DNA from: Flavobacterium sp. MK4S-17
GTDB lineage: Bacteria; Bacteroidota; Bacteroidia; Flavobacteriales; Flavobacteriaceae
NCBI RefSeq assembly: GCF_009848495.1
Contig: NZ_WWEP01000021.1
Span: 62,001 to 126,000, forward strand
Length of the DNA: 64,000 bases
Reading direction: 5' to 3'
The number at the start of each line of letters is the position of its first letter. Position 1 is the first letter of the stretch. The notes beneath the pieces are model-generated. The model made no database searches. It saw nothing but the letters and a program-made list of their open reading frames with translations, and had not been told where the DNA came from. Both the position numbers and the translations under genes were made by a program. This document shows positions 1 to 8,637 of the stretch, one piece after another.

Positions 1-408
1 ATACATACCCGCGCTTAATATTACTGACGGAAGACCGAAAAAGAAATTATCTTTAAGGTAATAGGCAAACAGGCGTGAAGTTTCAAAGTAATTATGTATT
101 CCTGTTAGTTCATAAACAATTACTTCCTGCAGCACATAGCGCACACCTGCAAACAATACAAGGGAAAAAGGGATTGAGAGTACATAAAAACCAATCTTTT
201 TTTGCAGCAGCCACGGGCATAACACATAAAAATTAAGCAGGTAAATAAGGAAAACAGCTAAAAGATGGGTAGTGCTTAGCAATATACTGTAAAAATCGGT
301 AACAGATTGTATATCCTCACCTTTTATGCCTATATCCCACAGCGTAAATATTATGTAAGCAGCCAAAAATAGTAGTAAATGGTATTTAAAAGGAATTTTG
401 CTGTCCAT
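1..408 (-). CDS. LytS/YehU-type sensor histidine kinase, N-terminal membrane part (partial)
   Basis: The reading frame opens at an ATG on the minus strand and runs off the left edge of the window after 136 codons, so only the N-terminus is visible. It shows about four hydrophobic segments (near residues 8-24, 45-70, 78-92 and 120-136) joined by short loops, with the pattern LNFYVLCPWLLQKK and later a GVRYVLQE and YYLKDNFFF stretch. This pattern is the one I associate with the membrane sensor part of Bacteroidetes LytS-family (His_kinase/HATPase) kinases, which normally continue into a cytoplasmic histidine box and pair with a LytTR regulator. The kinase domain itself lies outside the window, so the call rests on the membrane domain only. 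It could instead be another small integral membrane protein. Confidence 0.6.
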   Translation of the reverse strand, partial: MDSKIPFKYHLLLFLAAYIIFTLWDIGIKGEDIQSVTDFYSILLSTTHLLAVFLIYLLNFYVLCPWLLQKKIGFYVLSIPFSLVLFAGVRYVLQEVIVYELTGIHNYFETSRLFAYYLKDNFFFGLPSVILSAGMY

Positions 409-630
409 GGTTATAAGTGTTTATCTTCCAAAAGTACATTACACGTATAAATAAAAGCATGTAATTGTACGAACCTGTATTTTCTTTAGATGAAACCCCT
501 GAAAATTTATACAAAAAATAACAGCCATCCATATGTACTGTTTAATAAAGCTGAATTGCTGTTTCATCAAAAGTTTTAAAAGGAGCTTAGCCGGCATTGT
601 AGTTTTGATTAGAATTTAAAAATAATTACA

Positions 631-1431
631 ATGAAAAAAGCAGTATTATTATTTACACTTATAGGTGCACTTACCATTTCAGCACAGGAGAAAAAGAAAC
701 AGATACTTGTAATAGGAACATTCCATTTTTCCAATCCGGGGCGCGATGTTACTAAAGTAAAAACTTTTAATGTAATGAGTGAAAGAAGCCAGCAGGAACT
801 GGAAAACATCAGTAATAAAATTAAGGCTTTTGCACCGGATAAAATATTTGTGGAGTGGAACCATGAACAGCAGCCTGCGCTTGATGCGTACTACAAGCGG
901 GATACCGATAGCCTGCTTAAAAAAAATACAAATGAAATTGTACAGTTGGCATTGCGCAGTGCTAAAAAGCTGAAGCATAAAACGCTGTATGCTATTGATT
1001 ATAATAATGCACTATTCCCTTATGACAGCCTTATTGAGGCGATGCAATATGCCGGGCAGCAGGAGATGATAGCTTTGGATGACATAAGAAGAAAAGAATA
1101 TGAAACAGGACAGAATAAAAAAATTACTTCTTATACCCTTACTGAATTGCTTCTTGACATTAATTCTCCAGAGGAGGATAATGAAAATTTAGGCTGGTAT
1201 ATAACATTTGCCAACAGGGGAGGCAATAAGGATAGTTTTGCAGGAGCCTACCTGGTTTCAGAATGGTACCGCAGGAATATTTATATGTATTCACAACTGC
1301 AAAAAATCACATCTGCTGAAGATGATAAGGTAATGGTACTGCTGGGTGCGGGGCATACGGCTTTATTAAGGGATTTAATAAGGCATGATGCCATTTTTGA
1401 AATTGTTGAACTAAAAGATATACTGAAATGA
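631..1431 (+). CDS. Exported DUF5694-family protein
   Basis: A 266-residue protein with a clear signal peptide (about residues 1-19, ending in ISAQ), so it is exported to the periplasm or beyond. The mature part starts with ILVIGTFHF (residues 25-33), the hallmark opening of DUF5694, a family related to the TraB/ChaN-like fold; several later charged positions (EWNHEQ, GAGHTALL near the C-terminus) fit that fold. The biochemical role of DUF5694 is not established. The stop overlaps the next start by four bases (ATGA), so it is probably translationally coupled to the S41 protease downstream. A Bacteroidetes -7-like element TAGTTTTG lies at 600-607, without a good partner at -33. Confidence 0.8.
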   Translation: MKKAVLLFTLIGALTISAQEKKKQILVIGTFHFSNPGRDVTKVKTFNVMSERSQQELENISNKIKAFAPDKIFVEWNHEQQPALDAYYKRDTDSLLKKNTNEIVQLALRSAKKLKHKTLYAIDYNNALFPYDSLIEAMQYAGQQEMIALDDIRRKEYETGQNKKITSYTLTELLLDINSPEEDNENLGWYITFANRGGNKDSFAGAYLVSEWYRRNIYMYSQLQKITSAEDDKVMVLLGAGHTALLRDLIRHDAIFEIVELKDILK

Positions 1432-2840
1432 TACGCATTATAATTTTTATACTACTCACTTTTTTCGGGTATATCCAAAAAGCTTTTTCACAGGATACTC
1501 TAAAGTTAACAAAGCAGCAAATGATACAGGATATTGACCTGCTTGTGGATAGAGTGCATTATGCGCACATTAACTCTTATCATTACAGGAGCAGGGAAGA
1601 GTGGCAGGATTATATTGAAAATATGAAACAGGGACTGCCCGACACACTGGCACTTTTTGATTTTTGGAGAAAAACAGAGGAAATTTTTGTTTTTATGAAT
1701 GATGCCCACACACGAACATATCCATCGGCATATTACAGGGATTATATAAAGGCAGGGGGCATGTTTTTTCCACTGAATATTAAAAAGGCCGGCAGTAACT
1801 ATACTGTTTCAAAAGTATATGGTAATGATACTTTAATTAATAATAACCTTACCTACATAAAGTCTATTAATGATAAGCCTATTGATAGTGTGTTTGCCAT
1901 GATGAAATTACATTCAGGGAAAGAACTTGACGCATTGGACGACAGGTATGTTTCAGACTCCTTTATTTTTTATTTCTGGAAAACCTTTAATTGGCAGCCT
2001 CCCTATACGATAGGTTTTATTAATGCATCGGGTAATTTACAATATGCAGAACTTGACGGCGTAACCTACCAGGATTTAAAAGAAAAGGAAGAGCGAAATA
2101 AAGCTGGAAAGCAGGTATGTGAACTCACTTTTATTAAGGATACTATTGCACTCATAAAAATCAGGGACTTTTACAGTATGTCGCGTAAGGGCTATAAAAA
2201 GTTTTACAGGAAAACGTTTAGGAAAATAAATAAACGAGAGGTTAAAAATATAATTCTTGACTTTAGGAACCATGATGGGGGAGATAGCCGCTATGGCGAA
2301 GACCTCGCAAAATATTTTGCCGATAAGCCATTCCGGGCAAGTGCGGCAACACACTGGAAGGTAACACCCGAATTCAGGACTAACTTTGCGCAAATGTATA
2401 TTCCCGGTATTATGCGCTGGGCTAAATTCCTGTATGGTATCAATAAGCACACAAAAGCAATATACAGTGCAAAAGATAACGAGGTTGCGGTTGTAAACCA
2501 TAAGCTTATAAAACCAAAGGCAACAGCACTAAGGCATCCTAAAAATGTTTACCTGCTTACAGATAATTATACATTTTCGGCAGGCTCCATGTTTGCAGCT
2601 ATGGTAAAAGACTATAAGCTGGGCATAATAGTAGGGGAGCCTACAGGTAACTTATCGTCTTTTTATGCCGACCCGATATTATGGTATAAACTGCCCAATT
2701 CAGGTATTACATTTCAGGTTTCCACCAGTTTTAACCTGCGCCCTAACGGGCAAAATGATGACCATAGTATAGAGCCTGATGTTTATGTGGAAAGCAATCA
2801 GGATGCTCTGGAAAGAGCCCTGCAAATTATAATGAAATAG
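1428..2840 (+). CDS. Exported S41-family (tail-specific protease-like) peptidase
   Basis: A 470-residue protein with an N-terminal signal peptide (roughly residues 1-22, ending in AFSQ). The central part carries a degenerate PDZ-like stretch, and the C-terminal half carries the S41 core: IILDFRNHDGG, a beta strand NVYLLTDNYTFSAGSMFA with the presumed nucleophile serine in SAGS, and a following IVGEPTGN turn. S41 enzymes are C-terminal processing serine proteases using a Ser-Lys or Ser-His-Glu arrangement. Here the glycine-rich substrate loop and the serine are present, so it is probably active in the periplasm or at the outer membrane. It overlaps the DUF5694 gene by four bases, forming a two-gene operon. 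The substrate is unknown. Confidence 0.85.
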   Translation: MIRIIIFILLTFFGYIQKAFSQDTLKLTKQQMIQDIDLLVDRVHYAHINSYHYRSREEWQDYIENMKQGLPDTLALFDFWRKTEEIFVFMNDAHTRTYPSAYYRDYIKAGGMFFPLNIKKAGSNYTVSKVYGNDTLINNNLTYIKSINDKPIDSVFAMMKLHSGKELDALDDRYVSDSFIFYFWKTFNWQPPYTIGFINASGNLQYAELDGVTYQDLKEKEERNKAGKQVCELTFIKDTIALIKIRDFYSMSRKGYKKFYRKTFRKINKREVKNIILDFRNHDGGDSRYGEDLAKYFADKPFRASAATHWKVTPEFRTNFAQMYIPGIMRWAKFLYGINKHTKAIYSAKDNEVAVVNHKLIKPKATALRHPKNVYLLTDNYTFSAGSMFAAMVKDYKLGIIVGEPTGNLSSFYADPILWYKLPNSGITFQVSTSFNLRPNGQNDDHSIEPDVYVESNQDALERALQIIMK

Positions 2841-3001
2841 CAGGCAGTATTAAAGTTAAATTGCATGGCTGCGGCAAGCCTATTTGTAAAAATGCGTTAT
2901 ATTCGCACATTAATAAATAAAGTTTAATAGTGCATTTTTGTAACAAATATTCAAATTGGCATACTATTAAGCTTATAACAATTAACTTTTATCAAATCAT
3001 A

Positions 3002-5146
3002 ATGAAAAAACTTGTTTTATTCGTTACCATGTTTATCATGGTTTTACCCGTAAGGGCAGACGAAGGCATGTGGTTCTTAATGTTCATTGAGCGTTTAAAC
3101 CACAGGGATATGCAAAAAATGGGGCTTCAGCTAACGGCAGAAGAAATTTACAGCATTAACAACCATAGCTTAAAAGATGCCATTGTACAGTTTGATGGCG
3201 GGTGTACAGCCGAAATTGTTTCAAAAGACGGTCTTGTGCTTACCAACCACCACTGCGGGTATGATGCTATTGCCGAGCTTTCCACTCCTGAGGCCAATTA
3301 CCTTAAAAATGGTTTCTGGGCGGCTTCACGCAAAGACGAACTAAAACCAAAAAGCCTTTATGTACGCTTTTTTGTAAGGATGGATGACGTTTCTAAAAGG
3401 ATACTTTCAAAAGTAAACGATAAAATGACAGAAGCGGAAAGGGAAAAAGCCATCAATGAGGAAATAGCCCTTATTGAAAAGGAAAATAACGAAGGAGGTA
3501 AATATACAGTTTCCGTACGTTCTTTCTTTCAGGGTAACGAATATTACTATTTTGTTTACCAGGATTATACTGATGTGCGTTTAGTAGGTACACCTCCTGA
3601 GAGCATTGGTAAATTCGGTGGTGATACAGATAACTGGGAGTGGCCCCGCCACACAGGTGATTTTTCTATGTTCCGCGTATATGCAGATAAAGATGGAAAC
3701 CCTGCCGAATATTCGCCTGAGAATGTTCCGTTAAAGCCGAAGCACTACCTGCCTGTAAGCCTTAACGGTGTGCAGGAAAATGATTTTGCCATGATACTGG
3801 GTTATCCCGGCCGTACCAACCGCTGGATGCCTTCAGGGGGAATAGAGCAAAATGTAAAATATGCTTATCCTGCATGGGTTGAATCTTCAAAACTGGGCAT
3901 GGATAAAATGAAGGTGCATATGGATAAAAATGATAAAGTGCGCCTTGATTATGCTTCGCAATATGCAGGTGTGGCCAATTACTGGAAAAACCGCCAGGGG
4001 ATGATTGATGCCTTAACCAAGCATAAAACTGCTGCAACCAAAGCCAAGGCCGAGGCTGAGTTTAATAAATGGGCCAATAAGCCTGGCAACAAGGAAAAAT
4101 ACGGAAATGTTATAGCTACGCTTAATAATTACTACTCTAAAACAAATGAAAAAGCGCGCCATGACAACTACCTTGTAGGGCTGTTAAGGACAAGTGCATT
4201 TGCAGCATTGCCATACAGCATGGGCCGTGGGCTTGATGCGTATGCGAGTGCAGATGATGCTGCAAGGCAGCAGATACTTCCGCAGTTGCAGGCAGCTATA
4301 GACGAATATTATGGCAACCTGTATGAACCGCTTGAAAAAGATGTGCTTGCTGCACAACTTAAGCTTTATGCAACTAAATCTACAGGTTATAAAATTGCCC
4401 CTTATGTTGCAAAAATAGGAGCTGAGTATAATAATGACTTTAAGGCTTTTGTTGATAAGGCTTTTGAAACAAGTATTTTTACAACTAAGGAAAGGCTTGG
4501 CGAGTTTATTTTACACCCCAGCCTGGAAGTATTAAAAGCAGACCCTTTATACCTGCTTTCTAATGACCTGATTGCTCAGTACAGGGCTAAATCTGACGAG
4601 CAGGCTGAACTGGATGCTGAGTTCTCAAGGGCATTCCGTCTTCTTGTTCAGGGTATGAGGGAAGCAAACCCTGATGCAAAATATTATCCTGATGCCAACA
4701 GCACGCTTCGTTTAACGTATGGTAAGGTTAGGTCGTTGCCAAAAGATAAAAGGAATGATGCCAAAGTTAACTACTATACTACCATGAAAGGTGAAGTAGC
4801 TAAATACAAGCCAAATGACGAGGAGTTTGACCTGCCTAAAAAGCTGCTGGAAATGTATGAGAAGAAAGACTTTGGGCGTTATGCTGATAAAGACGGCTAT
4901 ATGCCGGTAAACTTCCTTACAGATAATGATATTACTGGTGGTAACTCAGGTTCACCGGTGCTTAACGGCAAAGGTGAGCTTATAGGTATTGCTTTTGATG
5001 GTAATATTGAGGCTATGGCCGGTGATGTTATATTTGATAAGGACCTGCAAAGGACTATTAATGTTGACATCCGTTATGTATTGTGGATAATTGACAAATT
5101 CTCAGGTGCAAAACACATTGTTGACGAAATGACAATAGTAAAATAG
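3002..5146 (+). CDS. S46-family dipeptidyl-peptidase (DPP7/DPP11 type)
   Basis: A 714-residue protein when started at the ATG at 3002, which places a signal peptide (MKKLVLFV... to VRA) at the N-terminus; an in-frame start at 2930 would add 24 residues ahead of it and is unlikely. S46 peptidases release dipeptides from peptide N-termini in the periplasm of asaccharolytic Bacteroidetes. The chymotrypsin-like catalytic His lies in TNHHCGYDAI (about residue 84) and the Ser in GGNSGSPV (about residue 649). Eighteen residues after the Ser the sequence reads FDGN, i.e. Gly at the position that is Arg in DPP11 and Gly in DPP7. By that family rule the enzyme should prefer hydrophobic rather than acidic P1 residues. 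A terminator follows. Confidence 0.93.
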   Translation: MKKLVLFVTMFIMVLPVRADEGMWFLMFIERLNHRDMQKMGLQLTAEEIYSINNHSLKDAIVQFDGGCTAEIVSKDGLVLTNHHCGYDAIAELSTPEANYLKNGFWAASRKDELKPKSLYVRFFVRMDDVSKRILSKVNDKMTEAEREKAINEEIALIEKENNEGGKYTVSVRSFFQGNEYYYFVYQDYTDVRLVGTPPESIGKFGGDTDNWEWPRHTGDFSMFRVYADKDGNPAEYSPENVPLKPKHYLPVSLNGVQENDFAMILGYPGRTNRWMPSGGIEQNVKYAYPAWVESSKLGMDKMKVHMDKNDKVRLDYASQYAGVANYWKNRQGMIDALTKHKTAATKAKAEAEFNKWANKPGNKEKYGNVIATLNNYYSKTNEKARHDNYLVGLLRTSAFAALPYSMGRGLDAYASADDAARQQILPQLQAAIDEYYGNLYEPLEKDVLAAQLKLYATKSTGYKIAPYVAKIGAEYNNDFKAFVDKAFETSIFTTKERLGEFILHPSLEVLKADPLYLLSNDLIAQYRAKSDEQAELDAEFSRAFRLLVQGMREANPDAKYYPDANSTLRLTYGKVRSLPKDKRNDAKVNYYTTMKGEVAKYKPNDEEFDLPKKLLEMYEKKDFGRYADKDGYMPVNFLTDNDITGGNSGSPVLNGKGELIGIAFDGNIEAMAGDVIFDKDLQRTINVDIRYVLWIIDKFSGAKHIVDEMTIVK

Positions 5147-5172
5147 TTATAGTATAATATTTAGTGTTCTTT

Positions 5173-5210
5173 AAATCCGTGCTGCATTTGCAGTACGGAT
5201 TTTTCTTTTT
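5173..5210 (+). terminator. Rho-independent terminator after the S46 peptidase gene
   Basis: AAATCCGTGCTGC pairs with GCAGTACGGATTT (one G-U pair) around a tiny ATT/T loop and is followed by TTTCTTTTT. It lies 27 bases after the peptidase stop and before mpl. Confidence 0.85.
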
Positions 5211-5259
5211 ATGTATGTTCTATTTTAACTACATTTGAAAGATATTAACCATTTATAAA

Positions 5260-6618
5260 ATGCGTACACACTTCATAGCCATAGGCGGCGCGGCCATGCA
5301 CAACCTTGCACTGGCACTTCATGATAAAGGATATAAAGTAACCGGCAGTGATGATGCCATATTTGAGCCTTCGCGCTCAAGGCTGGAAAAGAAAGGATTG
5401 CTTCCGGCGGAGTTAGGATGGTTTCCTGAAAAGCTGGATAATACCATTGATGCCGTTATTTTAGGTATGCACGCCAAGCCTGATAACGCGGAACTGCTAA
5501 GAGCACAGGAACTGGGGCTTAAAATTTATTCTTACCCGGAATTTTTATACGAGCAGTCTAAAGATAAAACACGCGTGGTAATTGGCGGCTCGCATGGCAA
5601 AACCACAATTACAAGTATGATACTGCATGTAATGCACTACCATAATATTGATGTTGATTACATGGTTGGGGCACAGCTTGAAGGTTTCGATACTATGGTA
5701 AAGCTTACTGAAGATAGTGATTTTATTGTGCTGGAAGGCGATGAATACCTTTCTTCCCCTATGGACCGCAGGCCGAAATTTCACTTGTACCAGCCCAATA
5801 TAGCACTAATAAGCGGCATAGCGTGGGATCATATAAATGTATTCCCTACGTATGAAAACTATGTGGAACAATTTGAAATTTTTATCAGCAAGATAACCAA
5901 TGGCGGTATTTTGGTTTACAATGAAGATGATGCCGAAGTAAAGCGCGTTGCCGAAGCTGCAACAAACCCAATACGCAAGATACCGTACTATACTCCCGAC
6001 TATACTGTAGAAAACGGTATAACTTATTTGCAAACTCCCGAAGGGCCTATGCCAATAGAGGTTTTTGGGGCGCATAACCTTAATAACCTTGCAGGGGCTA
6101 AATGGATATGCCAGAATATGAGTGTGGATGAAGCTGATTTTTATGAAGCGATAGCCAGCTTTAAAGGGGCGAGCAAGCGCCTTGAAAAGATTGGGAAAAA
6201 AGGCAATAATGTAGCCTATAAGGATTTTGCGCACTCCCCAAGTAAAGTGGCAGCCACAACAAAAGCTGTAAAAGAGCAATATCCTGATAAAACGCTTATA
6301 GCCTGCCTTGAACTGCATACTTACAGCAGCCTTAATGCCGAATTTTTAAAAGAATATGAGGGAGCACTTGATGCAGCCGATAAAGCAGTAGTGTTCTATT
6401 CGCCGGACGCTGTTAAAATTAAACAACTCGAAGAGGTTACTTATGAGCAGATAGCTAAGGCATTTAACAGGGAAGACCTTATTATTTATACCAATCCTGC
6501 TGCTTTTAAGGAGTATTTATTCAGCATTAAGCAGGACACGAAAGGGATTGCACTGCTTTTAATGAGTTCAGGCAATTATGGCGGCCTTAACTTTGATGAG
6601 GTTAAAACACTTTTGTAA
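5260..6618 (+). CDS. mpl: UDP-N-acetylmuramate:L-Ala-gamma-D-Glu-meso-DAP ligase Mpl (Mur ligase family)
   Basis: A 452-residue Mur ligase. The N-terminal Rossmann-like domain opens MRTHFIAIGGAAMHNLA, the central ATPase domain has the P-loop GGSHGKTT (residues 109-116) and the aspartate/glutamate strand LEGDEY, and the C-terminal ligase domain includes YKDFAHSPSKV. Mpl attaches recovered L-Ala-D-Glu-mesoDAP tripeptide to UDP-MurNAc in cytoplasmic peptidoglycan recycling. The GGSHGKTT loop and overall length separate it from MurC, whose loop is usually GTHGKTTT, although such genes are often labelled MurC-like. A -7 element TACATTTG lies at 5230-5237, just upstream of the ATG, without a visible -33 partner. 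The gene stands alone, ahead of the inverted-repeat element. Confidence 0.9.
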   Translation: MRTHFIAIGGAAMHNLALALHDKGYKVTGSDDAIFEPSRSRLEKKGLLPAELGWFPEKLDNTIDAVILGMHAKPDNAELLRAQELGLKIYSYPEFLYEQSKDKTRVVIGGSHGKTTITSMILHVMHYHNIDVDYMVGAQLEGFDTMVKLTEDSDFIVLEGDEYLSSPMDRRPKFHLYQPNIALISGIAWDHINVFPTYENYVEQFEIFISKITNGGILVYNEDDAEVKRVAEAATNPIRKIPYYTPDYTVENGITYLQTPEGPMPIEVFGAHNLNNLAGAKWICQNMSVDEADFYEAIASFKGASKRLEKIGKKGNNVAYKDFAHSPSKVAATTKAVKEQYPDKTLIACLELHTYSSLNAEFLKEYEGALDAADKAVVFYSPDAVKIKQLEEVTYEQIAKAFNREDLIIYTNPAAFKEYLFSIKQDTKGIALLLMSSGNYGGLNFDEVKTLL

Positions 6619-6627
6619 ACTGATAAA

Positions 6628-6743
6628 GGGACGGTATCAAAAGTGTTATTTGAATAAGTGAAGAATCTTAAGTGATTAATTATGTTAAGATACTTTTGTC
6701 ATCGGAAAGACAAAAATATTTTTTTTACACTTTTGATACAGCC
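6628..6743. repeat. Small inverted-repeat element (MITE-like or IS remnant)
   Basis: The 13-base GTATCAAAAGTGT at 6634-6646 recurs inverted as ACACTTTTGATAC at 6727-6739, about 80 bases apart. The outer flanks are partly alike (GGGACG versus GGCT). Between them lie a shorter palindrome (ATCTTAA/TTAAGAT) and a TTTTGTC/GACAAAA hairpin followed by a T-run. No coding capacity exists inside. Such ends resemble insertion-sequence termini seen in Bacteroidetes, so a miniature transposable element is the likeliest explanation. An alternative is a composite bidirectional terminator between mpl and the converging DUF1287 gene. Confidence 0.5.
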
Positions 6744-6746
6744 TAT

Positions 6747-7320
6747 TTATTTTTTATATTGATAATGCCCTGTTATTTTATAACTAAATAGGCAGTCTTC
6801 CATTTCCTGTCCGCTGCCAATATTATGCACAATGAGGTGCCGTTTACCATCCCGTGATTTTTTATTTACCATAATGCCTATGTGCGGCAGCCCCGCCGGG
6901 AAGCGTCCATGTAACTATATCGCCGGGCTTATAATCTTCTGCTTTATTAGTAATAGGCTTAACCGTACCTTTTCGGGTTAAGAAAACCTGTAGGTTGGGT
7001 ACGCGCCTGTGGTCAATATTGGTATCAGTGCCTTTAAGTCCCCAGTTTTTAGGATATTTAGAAAAGTTGGCTTTCATATCTAAGTGTACTTCTTTTTGCA
7101 GGTCAATATCAAGTTTGCGGTAGGCACGTATTACTACATCCGTACAAACACCAATTCCTTTGGGTACATCACCATTAGGATAAGGTATTTTATAATACTT
7201 TCCGTTATATCTTACCTTGTCTTTTGTTAGCGAAATGGCGGCATCCGAAAGTTTTTCATAAAAGCCTGATTGTATAGCAGGTAAAAAAGTGAAGATAAAT
7301 AAAAATAGCAGTTTGTTCAT
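6747..7320 (-). pseudogene. DUF1287 (NlpC/P60-like) exported protein, frameshifted
   Basis: The open frame from 7320 gives only 152 residues, ending at 6862 with a nonsense tail after TWTLPGG. Removing one base from the CCCC run at 6891-6894 restores a continuous frame to a stop at 6747: 190 residues ending in LPHIGIM, HLIVHNIG, then a C-terminal YKITGHYQY. This is the expected DUF1287 C-terminus. The N-terminus has a signal peptide and the putative nucleophile Cys59 in GVCTDVVIRAYRK; the lost part holds the partner histidine (LPHIG). DUF1287 belongs to the NlpC/P60 cysteine-hydrolase superfamily acting on peptidoglycan or similar amides. The gene is either truly inactivated or carries a homopolymer sequencing error. 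The restored stop lies four bases from the inverted-repeat element. Confidence 0.85.
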
Positions 7321-7410
7321 AACCAGTTAGTTTTAAATAAAACGAAGCAATTTACATTCATAGTATTATGAGGTAATAATTTTGTTAAATTCGTACCCAT
7401 ACATATTGCT

Positions 7411-8109
7411 ATGGAAGAAACCCAAAATTCCTTTTCAATTAAATACTGGGCAGAAGATGACAAGCCCCGTGAAAAATTAATGCTTAAAGGACGTGCAGCA
7501 CTTAGTGATGCCGAGCTTATAGCCATACTTATCGGTTCGGGCAGCCGTAATGAGAGTGCGGTTGAGTTAAGCAAACGCATACTTGCCAGTGTAGATAATA
7601 ACCTTAATGCCTTAGGTAAACTTTCGCTGCCACAGCTAATGAATTTTAAAGGCATAGGGGAAGCCAAGGCTATAACCATTGCAGCAGCTATGGAGCTTGG
7701 CCGGAGAAGAAGGGAAGAAGAAGGGATAGACTTAAAGCAGATTACTTCCAGCCGTGCTGTGTTTGAAATTATGCAGCCCATAATAGGGGAACTGCCCCAT
7801 GAGGAATTCTGGATTATATTCCTTAATAACTCCAACAAGGTTATTTATAAAACCCAGTTGAGCAAAGGCGGTATAACAGGCACAATTATAGATGTACGAA
7901 TTGTTTATAAAACCGCGTTAGAACATAATGCAACAGGTATAATACTGGTACATAACCACCCATCGGGGGCTTTGCAGGCCAGCGAACAGGATAAACATGT
8001 AACACGCCAGCTTAAAATGGCAGGGCACAGTCTTAGCATAAACGTGCTGGACCACGTTATTATAACCGAAAAGGCGTATTTAAGCTTTGCTGATGAAGGT
8101 ATCTTATAA
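7411..8109 (+). CDS. radC: RadC-like JAB-domain protein
   Basis: A 232-residue RadC (UPF0758) protein. The N-terminal half has a helix-hairpin-helix region (MNFKGIGEAKAITI) and the C-terminal half the JAB1/MPN metallopeptidase motif, H-x-H in LVHNHPSG (His181 and His183) followed by the acidic SEQD. Family length is normal. Historically called a DNA repair protein, RadC's real role is unclear; the motif predicts a zinc metalloprotease or isopeptidase-like fold. A TAAATTCG element at 7386-7393 may be the -7 box. The downstream Coa1-like gene follows after 15 bases, so they are probably cotranscribed. Confidence 0.95.
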   Translation: MEETQNSFSIKYWAEDDKPREKLMLKGRAALSDAELIAILIGSGSRNESAVELSKRILASVDNNLNALGKLSLPQLMNFKGIGEAKAITIAAAMELGRRRREEEGIDLKQITSSRAVFEIMQPIIGELPHEEFWIIFLNNSNKVIYKTQLSKGGITGTIIDVRIVYKTALEHNATGIILVHNHPSGALQASEQDKHVTRQLKMAGHSLSINVLDHVIITEKAYLSFADEGIL

Positions 8110-8124
8110 AATAAATAATACTAA

Positions 8125-8553
8125 ATGGAAAACGAACTGATTAATGAAACTACATGGTGGCAGCGTAACAAAAAATGGTTTATACCTGTAGTTTTACTAT
8201 TGTTGGCAGGTATGGCTTTTTTATTCAGTGGCAATAAATATATGGGCGATTTTGCACAGGCTTATACAGATATGCCCCTGTTTGAAAATGCGCTTGAAAA
8301 AGTTAAGGATAATAAAGAGGCTTTACAGTTGTTGGGTACCATCAAACCCATTGATAAAATGACGATAGCCGAGGGAGCTGTTGAATATTCGGATGACAAA
8401 AATAATATTACAGCTACAGTAACAATAAAAGGGAGCAAAACAAAAGCCAAAATGGATATAATTGCCAACAGGCAGGGCTCAGGTTGGAGTTACAGTTTAC
8501 TAAAGGTAAGGACAAAAAAGCCCGTTCAGGAAATAGTAATACTTAAGGATTAA
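8125..8553 (+). CDS. Coa1/Tim21-like single-span membrane protein
   Basis: A 142-residue protein with a short basic cytoplasmic N-terminus (WWQRNKKW), one transmembrane helix (about residues 20-35, VVLLLLAGMAFLF) and a C-terminal soluble domain ending in SLLKVRTKKP. This layout and the C-terminal domain match the bacterial members of the Coa1/Tim21 superfamily, named after a mitochondrial cytochrome oxidase assembly factor. A role in respiratory complex assembly is only an extrapolation: no oxidase gene is nearby. It follows radC by 15 bases. The assignment is from overall pattern, not a catalytic motif. Confidence 0.65.
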   Translation: MENELINETTWWQRNKKWFIPVVLLLLAGMAFLFSGNKYMGDFAQAYTDMPLFENALEKVKDNKEALQLLGTIKPIDKMTIAEGAVEYSDDKNNITATVTIKGSKTKAKMDIIANRQGSGWSYSLLKVRTKKPVQEIVILKD

Positions 8554-8637
8554 CATATTTTCTTACGTATAAGCAGCCCGTTACAGTTTTATAATACTTC
8601 CAAATTCGCTAACTTGCAGTGCATATTATAAAGTGTA

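Noticed and set aside
409..630. Regulatory element in the 222 bases between the left-edge kinase and the DUF5694 gene
   Set aside because: Apart from a TAGTTTTG -7-like box, no dyad, hairpin or small ORF stood out.
5806..6318. A 170-residue minus-strand frame inside mpl
   Set aside because: Opposite strand of a clear Mur ligase; no recognisable domain or start context.
7317..7838. A 173-residue minus-strand frame inside radC
   Set aside because: It lies fully within radC, a well-conserved gene, and shows serine-rich composition typical of antisense shadows.
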